NCBI GenBank assembly: GCA_051859505.1
Contig: JBHYFN010000004.1
Span: forward strand, 1-64,000
Length of the DNA: 64,000 nt
Direction of reading: 5' to 3'
From: JAFIEN01 sp051859505
GTDB taxonomy: Bacteria > Pseudomonadota > Alphaproteobacteria > Rhodobacterales > Rhodobacteraceae
Positions 8,551 to 16,707 of the stretch are shown here, piece after piece. Each line of letters starts with the position of its first letter. Position 1 is the first letter of the stretch. Below the pieces are notes generated by a model. That model was not told where the DNA came from. It did no database searches and saw nothing but the letters and a program-made list of their open reading frames with translations. Position numbers and translations under genes: made by a program.

Positions 8551-8757
8551 GGATCGCGCCCGAGGCGGGCGCGCCGGCACAGCCTTGGGGGGCGCTGCGG
8601 CGGCGCTTGACCCCGGAACCGCGGGCCCGGAGGGTTTTCTTGTCTCGGCCCGCAAGTTCCCGTAGCCTTTGGGAGATTCGTCCGACCTCGAGCCGAGAGG
8701 AGCGCTGATGCGCAGGCTCTGGCGGCGCATCGCAACATCTCTTGGGAGGAGATCTTC

Positions 8758-9708
8758 ATGAACGCCTTTTTCCGCAAGACCACCGCGACCGGCCTGCTGG
8801 CCGCATCCCTGACCGGCATGGCGGGCCTTGCCCATGCGCAGGATCTGACCATCGCATCCTCGATGCCCGCGCTTGAATTTCCGTTCTTCGTCCACATGCA
8901 AAGCGCCCTGTCGAACGAGGCGGCGGCGATCGGCGGGATCGAGCTGATCGAGACCGACGGCCAGAACCAGACCACCAAGCAGACGGCCGATGTCGAGGCC
9001 GCGATCATCCGTGGCGTGGATGGCATCATCATCAGCCCGATCGACGCTGTCGCCATGGGCCCCGCCCTGCAGCAGGCGGTCGAGGCGGGGATCCCCGTCA
9101 TCACCATCGACCGCCGCGTCGACGGGGTCGAGGGGATCGCCTCGCATGTCGGCGCCGACAACGTGATCGGCGGGCAGGCGCAGGCCAACCTGATCATCGA
9201 GATGTTCCCCGACGGGGCGCGGATCGTGAACCTGCAGGGCCAGCCCGGCTCGAGCCCCGCGATCGACCGCAACAAGGGCGTGCATGACATCCTTGATCCG
9301 CTGTCGGACAAATATGTCTTCGTCGCCGAACAGACCGCCAACTTCGCCCGCGAACAGGGCGCATCGGTCACCGAGGCGATCCTTGCCGGTCTTGACAGCC
9401 CGCCCGATGTGATCGTCGCCGCCAATGACGACATGGCCCTTGGCGCGCTGCAGGTCGTGCAGGAACAGGGCCTCGACATCGCGATCCTCGGCTTCGACGC
9501 CCTGCCCGAGGCGCTGGCCTCGGTCCGCGACGGCGGCCTGACCGCCACGGTCGAGCAGTTCCCCGGCGGCCAGAGCGCCACCGCGCTGCAGATGATGGTC
9601 AGCCACCTGCGTGAGGGCACCACGCCCGATGCGCTGGTTCTGCTGCAGCCGATCACCATCACTGCCGACAACCTCGACCAGGCCGAGCGTCTGGGCGAGA
9701 TCGACTGA
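8758..9708 (+). CDS. CUT2 sugar ABC transporter substrate-binding protein (RbsB type)
   Basis: This 316-aa periplasmic binding protein belongs to the RbsB/peripla_BP_4 group. A Sec signal peptide ends after AHA at residue 27. The mature protein shows the family pattern: alternating strand-helix repeats, DGIIISPID, GIPVITIDRRVDG and AANDDMALGA in the hinge and ligand regions. GGGAGGAG precedes the ATG. Two stem-loops separate it from the permease at 9800. Together with the ribokinase and mutarotase upstream, ribose or a related monosaccharide is the likely ligand. The 207 bases upstream show no clear operator. Confidence 0.92.
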   Translation: MNAFFRKTTATGLLAASLTGMAGLAHAQDLTIASSMPALEFPFFVHMQSALSNEAAAIGGIELIETDGQNQTTKQTADVEAAIIRGVDGIIISPIDAVAMGPALQQAVEAGIPVITIDRRVDGVEGIASHVGADNVIGGQAQANLIIEMFPDGARIVNLQGQPGSSPAIDRNKGVHDILDPLSDKYVFVAEQTANFAREQGASVTEAILAGLDSPPDVIVAANDDMALGALQVVQEQGLDIAILGFDALPEALASVRDGGLTATVEQFPGGQSATALQMMVSHLREGTTPDALVLLQPITITADNLDQAERLGEID

Positions 9709-9758
9709 CCGGAACCCGCGCGTTCCGGGGGCCGGCGGCGGGGGATCCTGCCGCCGGC
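9709..9758 (+). terminator. Two tandem stem-loops after the CUT2 binding-protein gene
   Basis: CCGGAAC (9709-9715) pairs with GTTCCGG (9722-9728), and GCCGGCGGC (9731-9739) pairs with GCCGCCGGC (9750-9758). A short TGTCTTTCC follows. The position between binding-protein and permease genes suggests partial termination or 3'-end protection of the binding-protein mRNA. Confidence 0.6.
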
Positions 9759-9799
9759 TGTCTTTCCTGCGACACTCACATGAGGGGGCGATAACGGCC

Positions 9800-10828
9800 A
9801 TGGCCAGGGAATCGCTGTTTCAGGCGTCAGGCGCTGCGGGCGGGCTCAGCCCGTTTCAGATCATGGTGCGCTTTGCCGCGCCGATCTTCCTGCTGCTGCT
9901 CGTCCTCGTCTTCGCGCTGCTCGAGCCGCGGTTCCTGCATCCGCTCAACATCCTCAACGTGCTGCGGCAGGTCTCGATCTCGGGCCTTGTCGCGCTGGGC
10001 ATGACCTTCGTGATCCTGACGGCGGGGATCGACCTGTCGGTCGGATCGCTTCTGGCCCTGTCGGGGCTGGTCTGCGCCTGGGTCGCCAAGGGCGGTTTCG
10101 CCGACCGTTTCGCGCTCGAGATCGGGGCGGCGGCGGGCAATCCGGTCTGGATGGCCGCAGGGGTGGCGATCCTTGTGGGCATGGCGGGGGGCCTGTTGCA
10201 GGGCACGGTCGTGGCGAAGCTGAGGGTGCCGCCCTTCGTCGTCACGCTGGGGGGGCTGACGGCCTTTCGCGGTGCGGCCCTGCTGTTTTCGGGGGGCGGG
10301 CCGATCTCGGGCTTTCAGCCGGATTTCACATGGTGGGGGCAAGGCCGGATCTGGACGATCCCCGTGCCCGTCATCATCTTCTTTGCCGCCGCGGTGCTGG
10401 CGCATCTGGTGCTGCGCTACACGCGCTTCGGCAAGCATGTCTATGCCGTGGGCGGCAATGCCAAGGCCGCCGCGCTGAACGGCGTGCCGGTCGCGCGGAT
10501 CACGATCAGCGTCTATGTGATCAGCGGCTTTTTCTGCGGGCTGGCGGCCTTCCTTCTGTCGGCCCGGCTCAATTCGGCCGAGGCGGTGGCGGGATCGGGG
10601 CTTGAGTTGACGGTGATCGCCGCCGTGGTGATCGGGGGGACAAGCCTTTTCGGCGGCGTGGGCACGATCTTCGGGACGGTGACGGGGGCGCTGCTGATCG
10701 GGGTGCTGACCAACGGGCTGGTGCTTCTGAACGTGTCCTCCTTCATCCAGCAGATCGTGATCGGGGTGATCCTCGTCGCAGCTGTCGCGCTCGATCAATA
10801 CGCCGAAGGGCGGAGGCAGGCGCAATGA
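9800..10828 (+). CDS. CUT2 sugar ABC transporter permease (RbsC type)
   Basis: This 342-aa polytopic inner-membrane protein of the RbsC/BPD_transp_2 family forms the channel of the first CUT2 importer. The N-terminal segment MVRFAAPIFLLLLVLVF is membrane-spanning. The conserved GMTFVILTAGIDLSVGS and YAVGGNAKAAALNGVP segments of the family are present. ATG at 9800 was chosen because family similarity starts there, while the longer reading frame upstream runs into the preceding hairpins. The 3' end overlaps the ATPase start by 4 bases. Confidence 0.94.
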   Translation: MARESLFQASGAAGGLSPFQIMVRFAAPIFLLLLVLVFALLEPRFLHPLNILNVLRQVSISGLVALGMTFVILTAGIDLSVGSLLALSGLVCAWVAKGGFADRFALEIGAAAGNPVWMAAGVAILVGMAGGLLQGTVVAKLRVPPFVVTLGGLTAFRGAALLFSGGGPISGFQPDFTWWGQGRIWTIPVPVIIFFAAAVLAHLVLRYTRFGKHVYAVGGNAKAAALNGVPVARITISVYVISGFFCGLAAFLLSARLNSAEAVAGSGLELTVIAAVVIGGTSLFGGVGTIFGTVTGALLIGVLTNGLVLLNVSSFIQQIVIGVILVAAVALDQYAEGRRQAQ

Positions 10829-11571
10829 CCGCCCCGGTTCTGGAATTCCGCAATGTGTCAAAGCAGTTCGGGGCGATCCATGCGGTCGACAACCTCGATT
10901 TCACGCTGGGCCAGGGCGAGATCATCGGCCTGATGGGCGACAATGGCGCGGGCAAGTCCACGACGGTCAAGCTGATCGCCGGCAATTTCCAGCCGAGTTC
11001 GGGCGAGATCGTGCTGGGCGGCACGCCCACCCGCTTTGCCGACAGTCTTGACGCGCGCCAGCAGGGGATCGAGGTCGTCTATCAGGATCTGGCGCTTTGC
11101 GACAACCTGACCGCGGCCGACAATGTCTTTCTGGGGCGCGAGATCATGCGCCGGATCGGCCCCATCCGCATCCTCGACTACCGCGCCATGGCCGCGCGCG
11201 CGGCCGAGCTGTTCGCCGAGCTGAAATCCGAGACGCGTCCCCGCGATCTTGTGCGGATGATGTCGGGCGGGCAGCGGCAGGCGGTGGCCATCGCGCGCAC
11301 CCGGCTGACCAATTCGCGGATCGTGCTGATGGACGAACCCACCGCCGCGATCAGCGTCCGGCAGGTGGCCGAGGTGCTGGACCTGATCCGCCGCCTGCGC
11401 GATCAGGGGGTGACGGTGGTGCTGATCAGCCACCGGATGCCGGATGTGTTCACCGTGGCCGACCGGCTGATCGTGCTGCGCCGCGGGCGCAAGGTGGCCG
11501 ACAAGCGCATCGCGGACAGTTCCCCCGAAGAGGCGACGGGCCTGATCACCGGAGCGATCGAGACGGCCTGA
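10825..11571 (+). CDS. CUT2 sugar ABC transporter ATPase, single-domain (FrcA-like)
   Basis: ATPase of the first CUT2 importer. Walker A GDNGAGKST is at residues 38-46, signature MSGGQ at 146-150 and Walker B IVLMDE at 166-171. At 248 aa it has one nucleotide-binding domain, whereas RbsA-type proteins have two in about 500 aa. Single-domain ATPases are known in FrcBCA-type fructose/mannose/ribose importers of rhizobia, so a homodimer is expected. The start overlaps the permease stop (ATGA at 10825-10828). The gene ends the operon; a convergent mtnA follows after 88 bases. Confidence 0.93.
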   Translation: MTAPVLEFRNVSKQFGAIHAVDNLDFTLGQGEIIGLMGDNGAGKSTTVKLIAGNFQPSSGEIVLGGTPTRFADSLDARQQGIEVVYQDLALCDNLTAADNVFLGREIMRRIGPIRILDYRAMAARAAELFAELKSETRPRDLVRMMSGGQRQAVAIARTRLTNSRIVLMDEPTAAISVRQVAEVLDLIRRLRDQGVTVVLISHRMPDVFTVADRLIVLRRGRKVADKRIADSSPEEATGLITGAIETA

Positions 11572-11659
11572 GCGCCACCACGAGGGCGCCACCACTGCGC
11601 TCGCAGCGGCGAAACCAAGGCCACCGCCGCGAGAGCGTCAGGGCCCTGCGGGATAGATG

Positions 11660-12754
11660 TCAGTTCTTCGCCTTCTCGGGAAACATCGCCGCCAGCCCTT
11701 CGGGCGTGGCGGGGGCGATGCCGCGTTCGGTGATCAGCCCGGTCACCAGGGCGCCCGGCGTCACGTCGAAGGCCGGGTTGCGGGCCGGGGTTCCGTCGGG
11801 GCTGATCTGCACGCTCACGATGCGGCCCTGAGCGTCGCGGCCCTGCACATGGGTCACTTCCTCGCCCGCGCGTTCCTCGATCGGGATTTCCTTCACCCCG
11901 TCGCGTACCGTCCAGTCGATCGTCGGGCTGGGCAGGGCCACGTAGAAGGGCACATCATTGGCCCTGGCCGCCAGCGCCTTGAGATAGGTGCCGATCTTGT
12001 TGCAGACATCGCCATGCGCCGTGGTCCGGTCGGTGCCGACGATCACCAGATCGACCATGCCATGCTGCATCAGATGGCCGCCCGCATTGTCGACGATCAG
12101 ATCATGGCTCACCCCATGGGCGTTCAGCTCCCACGCGGTGATCTGGGCGCCCTGGTTGCGGGGGCGGGTCTCGTCGACCCAGACATGCACCGGGATCCCC
12201 GCCTCGGCCGCGTGATAGATCGGCGAGGTGGCGGTGCCCCAGTCCACCGTCGCGGGCCAGCCCGCGTTGCAATGGGTCAGGATGTTGACCGGCCCCTCCT
12301 TGCGCGAAGCGATCTCGCGGATGGCCTTGAGGCCGTTTTCGCCGATGCGGCGGTTGATCTCGACATCCTCGTCGCAGATCGCCGCCGCGCGGGCGAAGGC
12401 GGCTTCGGCCCGCTCCGAAGGCGGCAGGGGTGCCAGAAGCTCGCGCATCTCGTTCAGCGCCCAGCGCAGGTTGATCGCGGTGGGGCGGGTGGCGTTCAGC
12501 ACGTCCCATGTCTCGTCCAGATGGGCGTCCGAGGGATCGGCGGCCATCGCCACGGCCACGCCATAGGCCGCCGTCGCCCCGATCAGCGGCGCGCCCCGGA
12601 CCCACATGTCGCGGATCGCCACCTCGAAGGCCGCGCGATCAGTCAGCGCGACGATCCGCAGCTCATGCGGCAGCCAGCGCTGGTCGATGATCCGGACCTC
12701 GCCCGTGGCCCCGTCGCGCCAGATCGAGCGGTAATGCGTGCCGTTGATCTTCAC
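11660..12754 (-). CDS. mtnA: S-methyl-5-thioribose-1-phosphate isomerase
   Basis: MtnA isomerises methylthioribose-1-phosphate to methylthioribulose-1-phosphate in methionine salvage. The 364-aa protein has RGAPLIGATAAYG near residue 54, NATRPTAINLRWAL near 87, the catalytic Cys in THCNAGWPAT (C162) and the catalytic Asp in VGTDRTTAHGDV (D242, where GADR is more usual). Its ATG overlaps the mtnK stop by 4 bases, so the two are coupled. The usual next steps (mtnB, mtnC, mtnD, or a class II aldolase of the DHAP shunt) are not in the window. Use on 5-deoxyribose-1-phosphate, known for some MtnA relatives, is an alternative. Confidence 0.93.
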   Translation of the reverse strand: MKINGTHYRSIWRDGATGEVRIIDQRWLPHELRIVALTDRAAFEVAIRDMWVRGAPLIGATAAYGVAVAMAADPSDAHLDETWDVLNATRPTAINLRWALNEMRELLAPLPPSERAEAAFARAAAICDEDVEINRRIGENGLKAIREIASRKEGPVNILTHCNAGWPATVDWGTATSPIYHAAEAGIPVHVWVDETRPRNQGAQITAWELNAHGVSHDLIVDNAGGHLMQHGMVDLVIVGTDRTTAHGDVCNKIGTYLKALAARANDVPFYVALPSPTIDWTVRDGVKEIPIEERAGEEVTHVQGRDAQGRIVSVQISPDGTPARNPAFDVTPGALVTGLITERGIAPATPEGLAAMFPEKAKN

Positions 12755-14010
12755 AGGAAATCCCTTTCGTTCACGGTGCGTGCAAGGCCACAGACCTGGC
12801 CGATCCCCGAGAGGCCCGCACGATTCAGCACCAGCAGCCGGCCCAGCATGAGGGCGCGCGCCTCGCAGGCGGCGCGCGTGGCTTCATCGGCGATGCTCTC
12901 GAAATCCGCGTTATGGGCAAGGCCAAGGATGCGGCGATGGATTTCGACCCCGCAGAACCCCATCGCATCGCGCCAGATCGCGCCCAGACGGTCGTTCAGC
13001 GCCTGTTCCGAGGCCATGTGATGCCCCTGATCCTCGTAGAGGCTGCTCTGATACAGGATGCCCCTGCGTTCGGTCCGCCAGAGCCGGGCGAATTCCGCGG
13101 CAAACCCGCGCCAGATCGTCTCGGTCTCGGCCAGAAGCCAGTCGCGATAGTCGTCGCGCGCGCCGGGCGCCTCTTCATGGCCGGGCTGGCTGGCATGGGC
13201 CATCAGGAAATTGGCGATCAACATGCCCACATCAAAACCCATTGGGCCGTAGGTCGCGAATTCCGGGTCGATCACCCGGTAATCCGTCCCGCCCACCATG
13301 ACCGAGCCGGTATGCAGATCGCCATGCAGCATCGTCTCGGCCTGGCTGGTGAAGGCCATCTTGAGGTGCTGCGCCGCGACCTTGAGGCTTTCATCCGCGC
13401 GCAAGGCAGAGACCACCGGGCCCAGCGCGGGGGTGTGGCGGTTCATCTCGGCCTCGAAATAGGGGTCCGAGAAGACGAGGTTCTCGGTGATGTCGCACAG
13501 ATCCACATTGCCGGCGAAAAGCGCCAGATCGGCCTTGCGCTCGCGCGTCACCATCGACAGGTCCGAGCCCCGGAACAGGGTGCGCGCGCAGAATTCGGCC
13601 AGCCGCTGGCCAAGGCCGGGATAACGCGTCCCGGCGATCAGGCCCTGCCGCAGGATGATGTGCCGGTCGAGATATTCCATCACGATGAGCGCCTGTCCCT
13701 CGTCGAAATGGAACAGCTCGGGGACAGAGCCGGGATCGCGCGCCGCCTGCCGGATCAGCGCGTGGTATTCGTAGAAGGACCGCGACAGGGGCAAGGGCCA
13801 GCTTTCGCCCACCAGCCGCACATAGGGCAGGGCCTGCTTGACGATCACCGCGCCTTGCGCGCCGGTGACGATGAACACGAGGTTCAGATTGCCATCCCCC
13901 ACCTCGCGGATCGACCAGCCGTCGGGCGGGCCGATGCGGTCGCGCAGGGCGGGCAGCGCGCCCAGCCGGGCGGGCAGGGTTTCGGGGGTCAGCGGGGCAT
14001 AGTCGCTCAT
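12751..14010 (-). CDS. mtnK: S-methyl-5-thioribose kinase
   Basis: MtnK phosphorylates methylthioribose at C1 with ATP, supplying the substrate of MtnA. The 419-aa product has the kinase-like glycine loop REVGDGNLNLVFIV (residues 35-48), catalytic HGDLHTGS (229-236) and metal-binding DPEF (248-251), as in MtnK of the APH-like fold. The start at 14010 has GAGGAGGAG upstream; an upstream in-frame extension overlaps the divergent promoter. It is divergent from a sugar CUT2 transporter across 142 bases with an inverted repeat. A dedicated importer of methylthioribose or another 5-modified ribose is therefore plausible, but this is inference. Confidence 0.93.
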   Translation of the reverse strand: MSDYAPLTPETLPARLGALPALRDRIGPPDGWSIREVGDGNLNLVFIVTGAQGAVIVKQALPYVRLVGESWPLPLSRSFYEYHALIRQAARDPGSVPELFHFDEGQALIVMEYLDRHIILRQGLIAGTRYPGLGQRLAEFCARTLFRGSDLSMVTRERKADLALFAGNVDLCDITENLVFSDPYFEAEMNRHTPALGPVVSALRADESLKVAAQHLKMAFTSQAETMLHGDLHTGSVMVGGTDYRVIDPEFATYGPMGFDVGMLIANFLMAHASQPGHEEAPGARDDYRDWLLAETETIWRGFAAEFARLWRTERRGILYQSSLYEDQGHHMASEQALNDRLGAIWRDAMGFCGVEIHRRILGLAHNADFESIADEATRAACEARALMLGRLLVLNRAGLSGIGQVCGLARTVNERDFL

Positions 14011-14088
14011 GACCGTCTCCTCCTCAATGACCGGCGGGAACTGCGGGCCGGTCCTTCCTCTGGACGACAATTTCCGGCTTTCCATGCA

Positions 14089-14118
14089 TTTGTCAAACAA
14101 TATTGACTTTTGAACAAT
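14089..14118. promoter_or_regulatory. AT-rich inverted repeats in the mtnK / CUT2 divergent promoter
   Basis: GTCAA (14092-14096) and TTGAC (14103-14107) form an inverted repeat, overlapped by TTGT/ACAA (14090-14100). The TTGACTTTT that follows also occurs beside the 5878-5904 operator, suggesting a common regulator or a common -35 type. The stretch is strikingly AT-rich for this genome. Confidence 0.45.
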
Positions 14119-14152
14119 CGCCCGGATAGCGTGCCGCAGGGGAGGAAGATAC

Positions 14153-15685
14153 GTGACCGCAGAGGCCATCCGCATCGCCGGTGTGACCAAGGCCTTCGGC
14201 CGCAATCAGGTGTTGCGCGGCATCGACCTCATGCTGCCGGCCGGGCAGGTCACGGTGCTGATGGGCGCCAATGGCGCGGGCAAATCCACGCTGGTCAAGA
14301 TCCTCTGCGGCGTGCATCGCGGCGACAGCGGGTCGGTGACGCTGGCGGGGGCGGAGTTTCGCCCCGCCTCTCCGACCGAGGCGCTGCGCGCGGGCGTGGT
14401 GACGGTGCATCAGAACATCAACGACGGCGTCGTGCCGGATCTGGACGTTGCCTCGAACCTGCTGCTGGACGAACTGGCCGCCGGCGGGGCCACCTTCCTG
14501 CGCCGACGCCCGATGCGCGACAGGGCGCGGGCCATCGCCTCGGCCGTCGGCCTGACCATCGAGATGGGGCGCCCCGTCTCGACCGTGAGCCTTGCCGACC
14601 GGCAGCTCATCGCCATCGCCCGCGCGATGAGCCACAGCCCCCGCCTCCTGATCCTGGACGAGCCCACCTCCTCGCTTTCCGCGGCCGAGACGACGCGGCT
14701 TTTCGCGCTGATCGACAGGCTGCGCGATCAGGGGGTGGCGATCCTCTACATCAGTCACCGCATGTCGGATATCCGGCGGCTGGCCGACCGGATCGTCTCG
14801 ATGCGCGACGGGCTGATCTCGGGCCTGTTCGAACGCGATGCGGCCGGCGCGCTGGATTATTCCGGCGCCGTCCGCGCCATGCTGGGCCATGAGATGACCG
14901 AGGTGGATATCACCATCCCCGACCGCGGCGCGCCGCTTGTCGAATTGCAGGGCATCGTCCTGCGCAACGGCGCCCGGCCCATCGACCTGACCCTGCACAA
15001 GGGCGAGGTGGTGGCGCTGACCGGCCTTGTCGGGTCGGGCAAATCGGCGCTCGCGGGCGTCCTCTTCGGGCTCGACCAGCCGCTTGCCGGTCGTGTGACC
15101 CTGGCCGGACGGCCCCACGCGCCCCGCGACGCGGCCGAGGCCATCGCGGCGGGCGTGTTCCTGTCGGCCAAGGACCGCCTGATCAATTCGGTGGTGCGCG
15201 ATTTCGACATCACCCGGAACATGACACTGCCCTTCACCGACCGTCATTCCCCGTTCCATTTCATGTCGCGCCGGTCCGAAGCGGCGCTGGCCACCCGCAT
15301 GATCGACCAGATGGGCGTGATCTGCCAGGGCCCGCGCGACGGCATCATGACGCTGTCGGGCGGCAACCAGCAAAAGGTCGTCGTCGCGCGCTGGATGGCC
15401 GAGGCGAGCCGCCTTCTGATCCTTGACGAGCCGTTTCAGGGCGTCGACATCCAGGCCCGCCGCGACATCGGCCACCGCATCCGCGACAGTGCCACGGACC
15501 GCGCCACGCTTGTCCTTTGCGCCGAGCTGGACGAGGCGCTTGAAGTGGCCGACCGCATCCTGGTGATGAGCGAACATGCCATCGTCGGGGACCATCGCAA
15601 CGAAGATATCGACCTTGCCGCCCTGATGGCGCAGGTCGTGGACGCGGCCCCCGCCGCAGAACAAGACCGGAGGCGGGCAACATGA
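14153..15685 (+). CDS. CUT2 sugar ABC transporter ATPase, double-domain (RbsA/MglA type)
   Basis: This 510-aa ATPase has two fused nucleotide-binding domains. The first holds Walker A GANGAGKST (residues 38-46) and LILDEPTSSLS. The second holds the altered Walker A GLVGSGKSA near residue 295, a signature LSGGNQQK near residue 400, and LILDEPFQGVD. The start is GTG at 14153 with GGAGGA at 14141-14146. The permease start overlaps the stop by 4 bases. It heads the second CUT2 operon, divergent from mtnK-mtnA, and leads on to the catabolic genes at 17881-24652. Confidence 0.94.
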   Translation: MTAEAIRIAGVTKAFGRNQVLRGIDLMLPAGQVTVLMGANGAGKSTLVKILCGVHRGDSGSVTLAGAEFRPASPTEALRAGVVTVHQNINDGVVPDLDVASNLLLDELAAGGATFLRRRPMRDRARAIASAVGLTIEMGRPVSTVSLADRQLIAIARAMSHSPRLLILDEPTSSLSAAETTRLFALIDRLRDQGVAILYISHRMSDIRRLADRIVSMRDGLISGLFERDAAGALDYSGAVRAMLGHEMTEVDITIPDRGAPLVELQGIVLRNGARPIDLTLHKGEVVALTGLVGSGKSALAGVLFGLDQPLAGRVTLAGRPHAPRDAAEAIAAGVFLSAKDRLINSVVRDFDITRNMTLPFTDRHSPFHFMSRRSEAALATRMIDQMGVICQGPRDGIMTLSGGNQQKVVVARWMAEASRLLILDEPFQGVDIQARRDIGHRIRDSATDRATLVLCAELDEALEVADRILVMSEHAIVGDHRNEDIDLAALMAQVVDAAPAAEQDRRRAT

Positions 15686-16677
15686 CCCTGACGAACTGGG
15701 CGATCCGATACGGGTTCCTGATCCTGATGGCGGGACTGATCGTCTTTTTCTCCTACATGCGGCCGGCCTTCATGTCGCCGCAGTCGGCGGTCTTCATCTT
15801 TCAGTCGGTGGCCATCACCGGGATCCTTGCCCTTGGCGTGACGGCGACGCTGGTGGTGGGCGGGTTCGACCTGTCGATCGGGGCGGTGGCGACCAGCGCG
15901 CTGATGCTGTCGGCCTATGTCATGGTGATCTGGGATATGGGCGCGCTTGCGGCGGTCGTCCTGTGCCTTCTGATGGGCGCGGGCGTGGGGCTGGTGAACG
16001 GGTTGCTGATCGTCAAGATGCGGGTGCCCGATCTTCTGGCGACACTGGGGATGATGTTCCTGCTTGTCGGGCTTCAGCGCATCCCCACCGAGGGCAATTC
16101 GATCTCGAGCGGGATGTCCCTTCCCGGCGGCGGCACCGCGCCGGGCAGTTTCTCGCCGTCCTTCCTGATGCTGGGGCGCCATCGCCTCGATTTCTTCATC
16201 GAGAACCTGATCCCGCTCTCGGTCGTGTTCCTTGTCGCCATCGCGGTGATCGTCTGGCTGTTTCTGGAATTCACCCGCCACGGGCGGCTGATGTATGCCA
16301 TCGGATCGAATGCGCAGGCGGCGAGCCTCGCCGGGGTGAACGTGAACCGCTACAAGATCGCGGCCTACATGATCTCGGGCACGCTGGCCTCGTTCGGGGG
16401 GGTGCTTCTGGCGGCACGGCTGGGGCGGGGGGATGTGGCCTCGGGCAACAACCTTTTGCTCGATTCCGTCGCCGCCGCGCTGATCGGCTTTGCGGTTCTG
16501 GGCGCGGCCAAGCCCAATGCCTTTGGCACCGCCATCGGCGCGCTCTTCGTCGGCATCCTGCTGCAGGGGCTGACGATGATGAACGCGCCCTACTACACAC
16601 AGGATTTCATCAAGGGGGCGGTGCTTGTCATCGCGCTCGTCTTCACTTTCGCGCTGTCGGGAAGGCAGCGCGGCTGA
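15682..16677 (+). CDS. CUT2 sugar ABC transporter permease
   Basis: This 331-aa polytopic inner-membrane permease of the RbsC/BPD_transp_2 family is the channel of the second CUT2 importer. It has the conserved GVTATLVVGGFDLSIGA segment and YAIGSNAQAASLAGVNV near residue 206. It is coupled to the double ATPase by a 4-base overlap and followed by the binding-protein gene after 30 bases. Gene order (ATPase, permease, binding protein) is the reverse of the first CUT2 system, so the two are not a recent tandem copy. Confidence 0.94.
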   Translation: MTLTNWAIRYGFLILMAGLIVFFSYMRPAFMSPQSAVFIFQSVAITGILALGVTATLVVGGFDLSIGAVATSALMLSAYVMVIWDMGALAAVVLCLLMGAGVGLVNGLLIVKMRVPDLLATLGMMFLLVGLQRIPTEGNSISSGMSLPGGGTAPGSFSPSFLMLGRHRLDFFIENLIPLSVVFLVAIAVIVWLFLEFTRHGRLMYAIGSNAQAASLAGVNVNRYKIAAYMISGTLASFGGVLLAARLGRGDVASGNNLLLDSVAAALIGFAVLGAAKPNAFGTAIGALFVGILLQGLTMMNAPYYTQDFIKGAVLVIALVFTFALSGRQRG

Positions 16678-16707
16678 CCACGTAACCGGAGACAAAGGGA
16701 GGATACC

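Noticed and set aside
7078..9801. Minus-strand open frame of about 900 codons
   Set aside because: It lies antisense to the mutarotase, ribokinase and binding-protein genes, which have clear motifs and ribosome-binding sites. Composition is shadow-like.
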